64,000 nt of DNA from positions 27,110,564-27,174,563 of the forward strand of contig NC_092571.1 of NCBI RefSeq assembly GCF_037975245.1, in the 5' to 3' direction. Below the pieces are notes generated by a model. It did no database searches and was not told the origin of the DNA. It saw only the letters and a list, made by a program, of their open reading frames with translations. Source of the DNA: Apostichopus japonicus (taxonomy: Eukaryota; Echinodermata; Holothuroidea; Aspidochirotida; Stichopodidae). Positions 47,416 to 59,217 of this stretch are shown piece by piece (positions within the stretch are counted from its first letter, which is position 1; every line of letters starts with the position of its first letter). Position numbers and translations under genes: made by a program.

Positions 47416-48085
47416 CAGTGGCGTAGCCAGAGGGGGCCAGGGGGCAACCCCCACCAAATTTGCTTTGTGCTACAGTCTTGCCTCCACCCATGAAATCCAG
47501 TGATGTATTCAAAATACTTCTTTTTTACATTTTTTCGAGTTCTAATCACAAGTATCCATACCTAAGGGCTCATGTTCATACTTCATATAAGGTCAGAACT
47601 TGGTAGTCAGACCGAGATGTTACACATTTTGGGCCTTCATTATACCCACATACGGAGACCGTTGATCAATATCGTCCTACAGAATAAGCGCCAATAATTT
47701 GGCCGGTTGTATAACCATTACAAACTAGCGCTAGCAACCCATGTGCATTTTCAGCGACCAATGATGTCACTCGTGGAGAATTTTCACTGCACGTATAGGC
47801 CCCATAAAACTAGTGAAACTTGTTTGTGTGGAAATCTGGGCTTGTAGTGAATTAGAGTAGCTAATTTTTTCATTGTATCCTTTTCATAATGTGCGGAATT
47901 ATTTTTCATTTACACACGCTGCTTTACTGTTATTTATTAAACCATAGGCCCCTATAGCGTATTCCGAAACGAGGTACCCATTAATACATATATTTTTTGG
48001 TAATTCCTACCATCAACCATCACGGGGGTGCCCCCCTTAAGACAAATCTTGCCCTCCTAACAATAGAATGCTGACTACGCCACTG
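47416..48085. mobile_element. hAT-like non-autonomous element (670 bp)
   Basis: Ends CAGTGGCGTAGCCAG (left) and CAGTGGCGTAGTCAG (right, minus strand) are flanked by TTGTAGTA at 47408-47415 and CTGTAGTA at 48086-48093, an 8-bp target duplication with one mismatch. The empty site exists in other type-B flanks (ACTGTAGTACCCAGAG at about 4609). The insertion therefore came after the flank copies separated. No transposase frame inside. Confidence 0.87.
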
Positions 48086-48675
48086 CTGTAGTACCCAGTG
48101 TCAATCACATGAATGCTAACCCAAAGGTATGTCACCTCTGATATTATAAATTGCAGACATGTTATATGTTAACTTCAGGACAACTCGTCCACATATCGGA
48201 TATTAAATATAGTAACGCAGCGACCTCCACTTTTATTATATTCCGTATCTCGATTTAATATAGTTTACACCTTTTCTATATATTAGGCTTCATGTAGCCT
48301 ATGTCATTAACAATTGCAAAACAGAGACTTTGAAAGTAAACTTTCTCTTGTCCCAGACTCCATAAAAGTCCTCTCTAGTACAAACCAATGATCAATTTGG
48401 AACGTTATTTTTGCTTAAGGGCGAGCGCATCGTTGTGCTGTAGTTATAAATAGTATACTATTTTAAGACGTCTGATCAGCTGTCAAATGCAAATGTCGCA
48501 TTAAAGAGACGGATATATTCCGACTAATGCAACCAATGTGTATGTGTTACATAATACAAAAGAAATACCGCCTGTCATTCACTTTCCTTTACTGTGCAAG
48601 GGTAACTTGACAAATAATAGTAAATACAAAAATCAAAAACAGAATGAATAAAAAACGGAGGTAAAATAAGAATAT
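48086..48675 (-). repeat. 3' flank of gene 7 (type-B flank, copy 4, inner part)
   Basis: Continues the gene 7 flank after the transposon, matching 4615-5144. It is more diverged from the other B flanks than they are from each other. Confidence 0.65.
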
Positions 48676-50004
48676 TTAATTAACAATATCATATTGTTCA
48701 TATTCCTGCAAAGGTTCGCAGGGAGACAGATAACCACCACTGTCATAAGTAAATAAAGATGAATTGATGTTCGTATAGTTATCTGAGGGTAGATTTAATG
48801 CATTACTATTATCAATCTGAGATTCAATCGGTGGGACTATGCCATCATTATTGGATGTATTTCTATCATTAGCATTACTCGTACTAGAGTTCTCTCCGGC
48901 GGAAACAGTTAAGCGATATTTATATACCATAGGTACAATGAGACATATTAAACAGAAGCAGATGACCATGACAACTAATAAAACAGCTATTACTCGACCT
49001 GGGTTATTGGTTGCCCTGATGCGGATCGTCGATGTGATATTTTTATTTCTGTAGTTACCAACACATTGTATATCCGCTGAGCCGACGTCACTTCCGGTAT
49101 CCGTAACATTCAGTTCAATGTATGTAACGCCTTCATTAATATTATATATCCAGTGATTAGGGATGTTAGACCAGGTTAGGTTAACTTCACTCACATTACT
49201 GGTACAATTAAAAATAGTAATCTTGACATCACTGAACATAACACGTGGTGGAGTCACCGCAACAGAGAAAAAAGGGAGAAACAGAATAGGTCCGAAGAAG
49301 CAAGATCCTTGGTAACTCGGATAAGGTGCTGGTAATTGTTGAGAGACATTGCAGACAAAGACACTATTGTTAAATGATGAGTTGAAGTACGATGAGAATG
49401 ATAGAGTCTTAGAGGGGTGCGGGTAAGAGGATACTGTCCTGGTTGAGATGCTAGTGACGTCATTGATTTCATCTCCATCTCTGATGTAAGTTGACATCAT
49501 CACTGGTGGGTCCCCTTCCTCTGAAGTACAGATCATCTCGATGTCATTTTTTACCGAATCCTCAAATATGAATCGAGATCCATATGATGATGAACACAGA
49601 GGATTAACATCGTTAATCGGATTAAAACCCACGACAGTGGCAAGTAGCAGCTTTGGATTCTGACATATGAAGGTGCTGCCATTTATTTGAGTCGTTAAAT
49701 TCTTGATCTTAAACAAAGCAGTCGTTGCATTAATCACTTGAAACTGATACGTGTTGGAGAATTCCTGTTGTAATGTTGAATTTTTCACTATTTTATTAGC
49801 AGTGTTATCATTGTTAAAGACTTCAATCCCTTTGTTTGTTCCCTGTACACAGTACAAGCCTACAATACTGCCAAAAGGGAAGCCGATAGCAGCATTTCCC
49901 GTTTCAAATGGTTTAAACTCTCCATATTTGATCTCCTCTTGAGATGAATTAATGACAAATAAAGCAATGATGACACTAAGTTTGAAAGCTACATTCATTT
50001 CCAT
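48676..50004 (-). CDS. Gene 7: three-Ig-domain membrane receptor, N2-B combination, intact
   Basis: The protein has 442 residues from MEMNVAFK (a second in-frame ATG is at codon 3). N2 signal peptide (LSVIIALFVINSS); Ig1 C52 and C114 (LYCVQ, FICQN); Ig2b C159 and C218 with C137 and C235 (SRFIFEDSV); Ig3 C267, LTW and C314; membrane helix about 338-360; type-B tail with NYTNI (Y410), FTYDSGGYLSP and EQYDIVN. Ig3 is a mosaic: its first half (FSDV, LTWSNIPNHW) is like type 3a and its end (GNYRNKNITSTI, ATNNPGRV) like type 3b. It lacks both extra cysteines of type 3b. The C-terminus DIVN is shared only with gene 6. Function unknown. Confidence 0.88.
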   Translation of the reverse strand: MEMNVAFKLSVIIALFVINSSQEEIKYGEFKPFETGNAAIGFPFGSIVGLYCVQGTNKGIEVFNNDNTANKIVKNSTLQQEFSNTYQFQVINATTALFKIKNLTTQINGSTFICQNPKLLLATVVGFNPINDVNPLCSSSYGSRFIFEDSVKNDIEMICTSEEGDPPVMMSTYIRDGDEINDVTSISTRTVSSYPHPSKTLSFSSYFNSSFNNSVFVCNVSQQLPAPYPSYQGSCFFGPILFLPFFSVAVTPPRVMFSDVKITIFNCTSNVSEVNLTWSNIPNHWIYNINEGVTYIELNVTDTGSDVGSADIQCVGNYRNKNITSTIRIRATNNPGRVIAVLLVVMVICFCLICLIVPMVYKYRLTVSAGENSSTSNANDRNTSNNDGIVPPIESQIDNSNALNLPSDNYTNINSSLFTYDSGGYLSPCEPLQEYEQYDIVN

Positions 50005-51466
50005 TTATTTTACAAGGTAAATGAAAGATCGGCAACCAAAGGATACAATAGTCACTTATTTGATCTCCACCAATCTCACTGAGTCTTCTTTGTGAGATTC
50101 AATTCACTACTCATTTAAGAGTGATTAATGGTTTCCTTCATAATATAAATGTCGCTGTAACACAAAGATAATGAATGTAAATATTGATTTCTCAAACCAG
50201 CGACATCTATGATTTTTTTCAAGTTGTATTAAAGTGTTTGATGTCATTCTCCTATCGTTTAATCCGGAGGATGCACTCCAACCTTCAGTTTTACTTCAAC
50301 ATCCAGTAAGGATAAAACTGAAATAAAGGAAAGATGAATAAGTGAACGTGTGCACTGCGATGATCAAAATGAACTTGTAAGTGTCGTTTGTGTTGGATAA
50401 AGCAATCTTTGCAAGACTTCTTTTTCTGACAGTAAACCTTTCACTAATAGCTACGCAAAGTGTAAAGCAAGTGAAGACGTTAATCCTTAACAGGAATTTC
50501 AATGTAAGTTCTTGTCATCATTTTAATTGTTTATGAGGTCAAATATCTCTAATGCTGTTAGTTGACGTTCACTTTGCTAAACTGGCCGTTCATTTTAATT
50601 ATAAACAGGCGGGGGTCTTAGAGGCAGTGTCGGACACATAAACCCTCTGAAAAAGTGTGCTCACTAAGAGCGGAATCATTCGGTTTTCAGTTATCAACTT
50701 ATCTTTCGCTGTTCAATGTAAACACCTGGGTTCTCCCGATCATTGCGATTTGACAGATACATGATTCAAATTACTGGCCTATTCCGAAATGGTAGAGTAG
50801 ACACACTGCATAATAATGCACGATTCCATAAAGAATGGGTTCTTGTTATAACATTATCTTACAACTTTAAAGTTTCCTTAATTTAATATAGGTCGCATTG
50901 GTATTGTAAATGCAACAAAATATCGATAAACAGTGAATCATTTTACGACAAATACTTACATTGTGTCAGCAAAAACACTCCGTCCGTCACGACATACTTT
51001 AGATAAATCAATGAAATACCAATACGTCCAATGAAAAAACTTCTTGTCAACACTGTGCAACTATGAATACTGGCCTATAGCTCAGTCGCCATAATCAATT
51101 TCCGAACATATATATAAGCAATATGGAAGCTTGTTCGGAGCATGTAGTAGTGTTCTACGGAAGCGTTCAAAGAACATCCACATTATGAGCTTATACACAT
51201 TGCATCTGAAAAAGACCGTTTGCACACTATTTTTGTAAAAACCTTACAAAAATGAAAATTAATTTCTATATCGGGAAAGCATTAAAATTGTCATTTACAC
51301 ACATGATTCCAAGTACTGGTTCGCAAACGATAGTTTTTTTTTATAGATTTTGTGCCGTTTTGCAGAGTTAGTACATCTATTCATGGCGGTAATATTTAGA
51401 AAATTGAAATTTGGTAATATGATGTCCGTTCCACTCTTAGGTAGATTTCTATTAACTAATGATACT
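50005..51466. other. Upstream region of gene 7
   Basis: About 50005-50600 is specific to this gene, with no promoter motif I can support. About 50605-51466 is the copy of 27675-28485. No gene seen; the minus ORF at 50296-50502 has no recognisable domain. Confidence 0.5.
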
Positions 51467-54400
51467 TTTAAGGTCACAATCACATGCAAATAAGTTCCGT
51501 GATTAGTCGCGTAATTTTGTCGTGTGAACTGTAGGACCGTCGTCGGTCTACCAATCGGGAAAACGAACTTCCAAATTCCCAGTCGAGAAAAAACAATTTC
51601 GCAACTACCATGTCCAACTGAAGGCCTGGCTAAGGCTTTTCAGTAGGAGCACACATACAACGACTAATGTCCATTTATAAGCTCCTACTTTTCGAAGGTT
51701 CCATTGATTTACGTTGCTTTTAGTTAGATATTATGTATCCAGCTATGTAAATCTGGAAGTGTTACAAAGATGCATTGGCGTGCATATAGAGAGGTTGGCG
51801 GGGTTAGGGGGGAAGGGGGACGATGAAATGGATCAGTAGGAAGATTTTTTATTTGGACCACTACTACGGCTGTACCTACCCCAGCCCCCTCTAGTTTTCT
51901 TCTGCATACCTAAGTATTTATTACCAAAACCTTGCGTTTAGTGCTACATCAATATACCTAACTGATGGCCTAAATATACACAACAGAATGCATTATTTGA
52001 CGACTAATTTATTCCGGTGATTTCGCACAACTCAAGAAACACACTAGATTACCGCAGGACAATGCCCCATCCATTATAAATCATTCCTTCGTCTTTAGCC
52101 CTCCCATTATATGGTTTCGGCTCATACCTTAATCAGTCGATATCATTATTGATTAACACGACCTTCCGTTTTGAGCTGCATATAGAAACTTATAACTAAT
52201 AACCTTAATGTGCCTCATGATGCACCATTTGGTGTCTCATTTGTGTCCGAGGAGGACCCAAAGACACCAAGGTTGTTGACTTCAATGGCCCACATCAGCA
52301 CTCCTTACTTTATAGAATACTTCATTCACATCATAAAGGTTTATGTAACTATCTTTACCACACAGGGAATTCTAGTGAGTCATTTATTAGCACAAGCTTG
52401 CATTGAGAGCAAATGTAATACATGTTATGAGATCATGATTACTAACTCAAAATCGCCACCCAACTGTCTTGGCTAAAAACTGCTGCTTATGATGGCGCTC
52501 TTTTGTAAAAGTTTTCAATAATGGTTCGCTGGAATCAACATTAATATAACATAATATAAATGACCGGGTTATTTTGTAGATTGACTGATAGTACAAACAT
52601 GGTAGTTATTGATCTTTTTCGATCATTGGAAATCAGAATGGTACTTAATTTAAACACCATGGACTTAAAGAGAATAAGTAAATTTATTCTAAATTATCTT
52701 ACGTGAAACAGCCTTACTATGAATCATACATTCAAGTTGTCAAGTTGATAGAAAATGTCACTTGAAAATGTAATATTAATGGCTGTAATGTTATTATATG
52801 ATGTCCAACTAAACTACTTTGTTAGCTCTTGAATACCATATTACTGTACCACATAACATATGTATACAGCATGTTAGGCCTACATGCAAACTCCTGCATC
52901 TTGCAACCATCCCTTCCGCGCGGTAACTTCAAATACATTTCTGTAAGACTATATAAGTGTCTTGTCTTTATTTGAACAATTCCGATCCTCATTCTTCGTC
53001 AGTAACATAACAATGCCCAATGTCTTCAGTGTGTTTAGTATGTTGTTAGTTTAGCCTCAATTTGGTTGCAGTCGTCTCGTCAGTAGAAGAAAATAAAATG
53101 TCCAGTATGGCCTATTCGTTTTAGTTTAACGAAAAATAACAGCGAACACAGTTCATTAACGGATTAACAGTGTAACATATGTCTAGATTTTTGGGCTATT
53201 GTGACTTGTAAGCAAGGGGTGGAATATGGGGTGGGGGGGACTTTCTAACAAAGAGAGCATTCATATAAGATACAACAGTGTGCTGTATTAATACATTACT
53301 TATGTTGTGAGAGTTCTAGCAAATCACATCTGACGAGAATCACGAGATCTTCAAATTCGTATGCGATTGCTATATATGTGTTACTTGCTTGGTCGCAACG
53401 TTAACGTCAGGTTCAGAGGTACGTGCATCAAGTAATATGTGCAGCATAAAGACATATCGTAAGAGTGCTAGCTTAATTACATGCTACATGTCATGCAATA
53501 AAGGTAGTAATGATTCAACATTAGGAGCCACTGTTGATGCAACATAGGCGTGTTAATTAAATGTCTATTAATACCCTGGGCCAATTTATGATATTGACGT
53601 TGTTTTGTTATCTTGTGGCATGAGGATTATAGAACAGCAGTAGCTCTAACGCTTGTCGCAGGTATTTAATAGAAGACTGCACTGATAACAGGAGGTCCTA
53701 TTTTAGATTCGCGAAACAAATCAGTGCACAACTTTCACAATTGACATGTCAGCTGATATATTGATTTCGCTAAGCAGGTCCTATTAAATTCGGCATGAAT
53801 AATCTTTTCCAAACAAAGATAACGCAGGTCGAAATAACCGAGACTTTGTCTGTCTTGTTCTCTGTAGTTCCCCCTTCTCAACGACATATCACTTGTAATG
53901 TGTATTACGTGATTTCCCATCACGAATGCCACCGTGCATGCAAACTGTTATGTAATGATCAATAATTCTATATATTTTATTATTGTGCAAATGCCATTGT
54001 GCAGCATCCCAACCAAATATTTTTGTGAAAATTCGGGCAATATGCTGAGAACTTTTCGGGCACCTACTGAAAGATAAAGAAATTATAATGTGTCTTTCAA
54101 TGGTTAAACTTATATTACAATTATCATCATTATTGTAAAGACTTGAAATGATAACCAATATGGAAGGGTAATAACATGGCAAATGATTTTATGTAATTGG
54201 CACGCGATGTAATAACTGATGCATGCCTAAATGATATGCACATTAACACGTCAAGCGCGCGCCGAGCGTATTTCAATATGGTTATATTTTTCGGGCAAGT
54301 CGTTACAGCCCCCCCAATCAAATAGGGCTCAAATACGCCTATGACTGTGCTGTTGTTGAGATGACTATATATCCACAGTTCCCAACACATTGCATATACA

Positions 54401-55625
54401 TTAAATAGGCGGAATCCGTAATATTAAGTTCAATTGAGTTATTGTCTGTGTTGATATCTTATTATAATAATGAGCCTTATTTTTCTTCCATATAACTTCA
54501 TTTCACTTAGTACATTACTGCAACACCTTATTCCTGACGTCACTGAACTTGATTATGGATGGAGTCAATGTGACAAAGAATAAAGGGCGAAGTATAATAG
54601 GCTTACTTATATCAAAAGATACAGAAACAGAAGGTGTGTCAAAGACGAAATGAAAAAGAATAAATAGGATCTATCATACAAATAAACCCTATCATGTGTG
54701 GCTCATAATTGGCAAATAGTTTAAGCTGTAATGAATAAAGGAAGGTAATTTAATGCATTTTATCTGAATCGTCACCTACAAGAACTGATTATATTAATTA
54801 CTTATTTTTACTCGTGTTTTACACTTGTTATATTATCAAAATGTGAGTTTCTTGGAACGGCGGATAAATTTCCAGGTTGCGACCGTGCGGAATAATGGAA
54901 CTATTAAACTGGTGATGTTAAATCGACTGACGGAATCATGATACTACATGCAACATTTTCATTTCGAGTTTACCCACGCTATATTATTGGCTGAGGTGTT
55001 TACGTGACGTTTCGTACTAGCAAAATACGTTTTTGTCTTGTCAAATATGTTAAAACGAAGAGAACAAATACAAAGCTCGATTTTAGTGAATCTTTCTCCA
55101 TAGTTTAGTTTTGGCTAACGCAAATGCATCATAGACTACTAGCAAATATGAATTATGCAACGCAATATATATTTTGGTAGCGTTTGATCTCAAAAGTTTT
55201 CAACTTCAATCTTGGTCTTGCTCTGAATGCAGCGTTGACAATCATGTACATTATTCCCTTGACATAACATTTCTTTCAGTTCAAACGTCCTGGTCAAAAT
55301 GTCTTTCAGTTTTGATGTTTATTTTAAATTTGTAAAGACTCAAGCAAACACTTCAAAGACTGGTCTGGGTAAGAGTTGTACTTGCTTTAATGTGGCATTG
55401 CTAAATTAGTTTCAGGAAATGCTTTTCACGATAAAATAATCGAAACTGAAAATTTACATACTTTAAAGGCATTCAGTATCCGCACAAAGCGTACGTTTAA
55501 TCAGAACATAATAGTTGTGGTTGCTATGCGATTTACTTTCCATGAAAAGATGACATCAGACAAACTGTTTGCCATGATATGTCATAGTTCATGGAATAAC
55601 TATTTCTGTGTTGAGAGTATTCATC
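51467..55625. repeat. Spacer unit X, copy 3 (most complete)
   Basis: The longest copy, with both the segment missing at 29110 in copy 2 and the Ig fragment missing from copy 1. It continues through one unit related to the 330-bp repeats (about 55060-55400). The plus-strand ORF at 52210-52476 shares its last 35 or so codons with the frames in copies 1 and 2, but no domain was recognised. Confidence 0.75.
54345..54650 (-). pseudogene. Decayed Ig3/Ig2 fragment of the receptor family, second copy
   Basis: Same relic as at 30511-30815. The frame FDISKPIILRPLFFVTLTPS remains readable here where copy 2 has a stop, and aligns with the GPILFLPLFSVT..PS stretch of the array genes. The Ig3 part has several stops. 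It is an old paralog carried along inside unit X. Confidence 0.65.
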
Positions 55626-55627
55626 AT

Positions 55628-55995
55628 AATAATAAAAATGATAATAAAATGAACTTATAAAGCGCTAAAATCTACGAAGTATTCAATAGCGCTGTACAAA
55701 CCTAATAGAACGCCAACTTGAAAAAATGAGTCTTCAAGCAAGACTTGAACTGACTGAGAGTGGGAGAACTCCGCACAGATATGGGCAGACCATTCCAGAG
55801 CTTGGGCCGGGCTGATGGAAAGGCACGGTCGCCATAGGTTTTCAGTTTAGTTCTGGGAACAGTGAGAGTGAGTGTATTGCTAGAACGCAAGGTATAACGA
55901 GGATTGACCTGGAAGGACAGATCGTCTGACAAATAGGCGGGTGCCATTCCATGAATGCACTTTTACACCAGGAGCAGTACTTTTAACTTAATTCT
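55628..55995 (-). mobile_element. CR1/L2-like LINE 3' fragment
   Basis: On the minus strand the translation gives the usual end of a CR1/L2-type reverse transcriptase protein: KCIHGMAPAYL, YTLRSS, KTYGDRAF, PKLWNGLP, FKSCLKTH. It is followed by a 3' tail with CGCTTTATAAGTT and (ATA)-rich repeats. One in-frame TAA precedes KCIHG, so the fragment is dead. It is inserted in spacer DNA at ATTCATCAT, which is uninterrupted at about 31350. Confidence 0.82.
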
Positions 55996-56822
55996 GAATT
56001 CAACAGTCGGCCGTGTGTGGTAGTTCGCATTTGCTTAGTCCCAATAAATGCGACCAAGGGGAAATTAATTCGTTGTCGTCATGTGCGCCAATCAGTCATT
56101 CTGTGTGTGGAGGTCATATGTGAGACTGTGGGTCTTACAAAAGGTCATTTAAATGGAGGGAAATCGTAATGTGGTTTGATTATGCCACACAGGCTCTCCG
56201 CACCGAGCATGGTGGCGCTAACAAACGGACAATAGTACCCAGAGTTAATCTCAGCAATGGTCACTCCCGCAGTATAAATTGCAGATATATTAATATAATA
56301 CCTTTCAGGACAACTCGTCCACATATTGAATTTAAGTATAGGAATGCTACGGCTTCCATTCCAATTTTATTCCTATCTCGATTACACTTTCCCCTTTTCT
56401 ATAATAGGTTACATAAATTTCTTTATTAAAGTATGAAAAGCATAGAAACCGACAGACAGTCGTCCCTCGTACACACCAATTGATTAATTTTGGAACCAAA
56501 CACTACATCAGTTTAAGGGCGCTCGAATCATAATGCTGAATTTATAAGTAATATTATATCGATTGACGCCCGTTTCAGCTTCCTTTACATAAATACTGCA
56601 TAGAAGGGACGGATGTATTCAGACTCATACCACCAAAGTGACATGTTTTTTAATGATATATGATACAAAAGTATTCCTTCAGTGATTGACTGTTTTCGAG
56701 TGTAACGGTAACTTGACAAATAGTACTATGAGTACAGTATTCATCACAATTACACAAAAGCACCATAGCGAATAAAATACAAACATTAGAGATGAAGAAT
56801 TGTTTTTGAGTGTAAAGAATAC
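55996..56822 (-). repeat. 3' flank of gene 8 (type-A flank, copy 4)
   Basis: Close copy of the gene 1 flank at 1-662, and also shares the part before that block (AATTCGTTGTCGTCATGTG at about 56067). Confidence 0.72.
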
Positions 56823-58109
56823 TCATTTAACAATATCATACTGTTCATCGTCTTGTAAAGGTTCGCAGGGAGAGAGATAACAACCACTGTCATATGTAAA
56901 TGAAAATGAATTTATGTTCACATGGTTCTGTGGGGAGAATTCTCGGTAAAACGTCTACGGAAGCATAATACATTTGAGTTGTGTCCTTGTTTTGTTGAGA
57001 GTTTGTCACATAAACGCGTCTTAGAAGAAACACAACAGCAACACAAACAACAACAATGATGATCACCAAGGTTAAATATATTGCTAGATTGGTTACTTGG
57101 AAAGACAGTGGTGAATATGATATATGTGCTGTTGTTGTGATGACTCTGTCTCCATAGTAACCAACACATTGTATGTCAACCGAGTAGACGTCACTTCCGG
57201 TATCCGTAAAAATAAGTTCAATATATGTATCGCCTTCATTAATATCATATATCCAGTGACTAGGGATGTTAGTCCAGGTTAGGTTAACTTCACTCACATT
57301 ACTGGTACAACGTAATACTGCATTCCTAACATCACTAAAGTTGATATTTGATGGATTCGCTGTGACAGAGAACAATGGGAGAAACAGAATAGGTCCGAAG
57401 GAGCAAGATCCTTGATAACTCTGATAAGGTGCTGGTAATTGTTGAGAGACATTGCAGATAAAGACACTATTGTTAAATGATGAGTTGAAGTACGATGAGA
57501 ATGATAGAGTCCTAGAGGGGTGCGGGTGAGAGGATACTGTCCTGGTTGAGCTGCTAGTGACGTCATTGATTTCATCTCCATCTCTGATGTAAGTTGACAT
57601 CATCACTGGTGGGTCTCCTTCCTCTGAAGTACAATTCATCTCGATGTTACTTTGTACCGAATCCTCAAATATGATTCGAGATGGATATGATGACGAACAT
57701 ATAGAATTAACATCATTAATCGGATTAAAGCCTCTGATTCTGGCATTTCTTTGCAAATCGCTCTGACTTGTGCAAATGGTGTTATTTAATTCACGGGTTA
57801 GGTTTTTTTTATTGTAAACAGAGAATTCGTTAAATTAATCACTTCAAACTGATAACGGTCTGAGAAGTTATACTGTAAAACCGAAATTTTAACTATGTAT
57901 ATTAAAACGTTATCGTACATAGTGATGTCTGTCTTGCTGCTTGTCTTCTGCTCACAGTAAATCCCTACCTTACTACCGAACGGGAAGTATTGTACAACGC
58001 TCGTTTCTTCTAATTCTCGAAATTGTGCATCTTTAATCTCCACTTGAGAAGAATAAGCAATCAAGAAAGCAAAGATCAGCATGATGACAAAAATAAGCTT
58101 TATTGCCAT
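56823..58109 (-). pseudogene. Gene 8: receptor pseudogene, N2-A combination
   Basis: Start MAIKLIFV at 58109. The N2 signal peptide and the first part of Ig1 (IYCEQ) are followed by a frameshift in a run of eight A at about 57802-57810 (one base short of the frame seen in genes 3 and 7). The next frame continues with Ig1 end, Ig2b, Ig3a and the type-A helix, then a two-base deletion at about 56928-56936 ruins the tail frame. The tail block also carries GGYLSP changed to GCYLSP. Two independent lesions make a pseudogene likely; the homopolymer one alone could be a sequencing error. The DNA otherwise remains very close to genes 1 and 5 in its 3' half, so loss was recent. Confidence 0.82.
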
Positions 58110-59156
58110 TTTAAAGCAGTATTTTTCTAGCTTTTCATAAATACAGTATGCTAATGTCTTTCTGCAATGTTCGCTTACAATTTTAATCAACTATATAGCT
58201 GTAATCAAGGGCGTCATGGCTAATATGTAGTCTGGAATGGTTATTTTAATGCAATAAAATAAAATGTAATAACTGCATTCGAAACTAGTTTGATCCGTAG
58301 TGAATTAAATAGTGCAGAACATATTTCTCGTAGAGGTGTGTATAGTCGACTAGAAATATTTTTGCGCCGGTGAGCTGGTATACAGTTAAATACTAACTTT
58401 CTTAGATATTGTTGCACATAACATGAATCAAATCCTTGTCAATACGCCATGTAAGTATTGATGTATCCTTGGTCCATAAAAACAAGAAATAAATCAAATG
58501 CTTGGCAGTCAAACACTGAAATCCTAAAAGAAAGCAGGAATATGTTAGTAAGATCCCTGATTCATCAATGAAACATACAATTATATGCTGCATTTATACT
58601 TCACCACTTGGTTTACCATGTACTCACCGCCATGGTGAAAAACTTAATGACAGTGATACACTTTGTAAAGGTTACAATTGATATATTTAGAGGGCGTTTT
58701 CGAAATTGCGAAAGTTGCCATGCATGGCACTTACAGCAGCTATTAAAGGCAGCGTTTGAAATCTTTCGGAGCTTTGTTCGCAGACCTGCTAGTTGGGCTC
58801 TCGTCCATCGACCTGATACAGATTCGATGTGCATTTTGTTCTTCCAGGGTGAGCCAGTCTAGTTCAATCCAATTCCCCATGCCGGAAACAAAACTAAGTA
58901 AACAATAACCTGCGTAATATGGTAGAAAAATAGCACGAGGCATGATACATGAGGATCGATTACATAATTTGAATCCAATCAAAGGCTATGCGACCCTCAA
59001 CAAAATGGCAATGAGTTTCTCACTATCAATCGATAACTATGACTGGCCCGCGAATGACCAAGCTATATACATCAGGTTACGAGCCAGTACTCACACGACA
59101 GATACAGTTGCTACACCGGTCCCTCCGTTTCTTCGTTCAGTTATTTATATAGGTGC
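58110..59156. repeat. Upstream region of gene 8, copy of DNA upstream of gene 5
   Basis: From about 58165 similar to 34690-35450 (TTACAATTTTAATCA, GCAGACCTGCTAG). Overlapping short ORFs on both strands at 58600-59180 have no domain. No gene called. Confidence 0.55.
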
Positions 59157-59181
59157 TATATATATATATATATATATATAG

Positions 59182-59213
<32 letters not shown>

Positions 59214-59217
59214 ATAT
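59157..59217. repeat. (TA)n microsatellite
   Basis: About 60 bases of TA repeats. It is followed by about 500 bases (to about 59720) that are absent from the related region near 35480, so the whole stretch looks like an insertion in this copy or a loss in the other. Confidence 0.9.
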
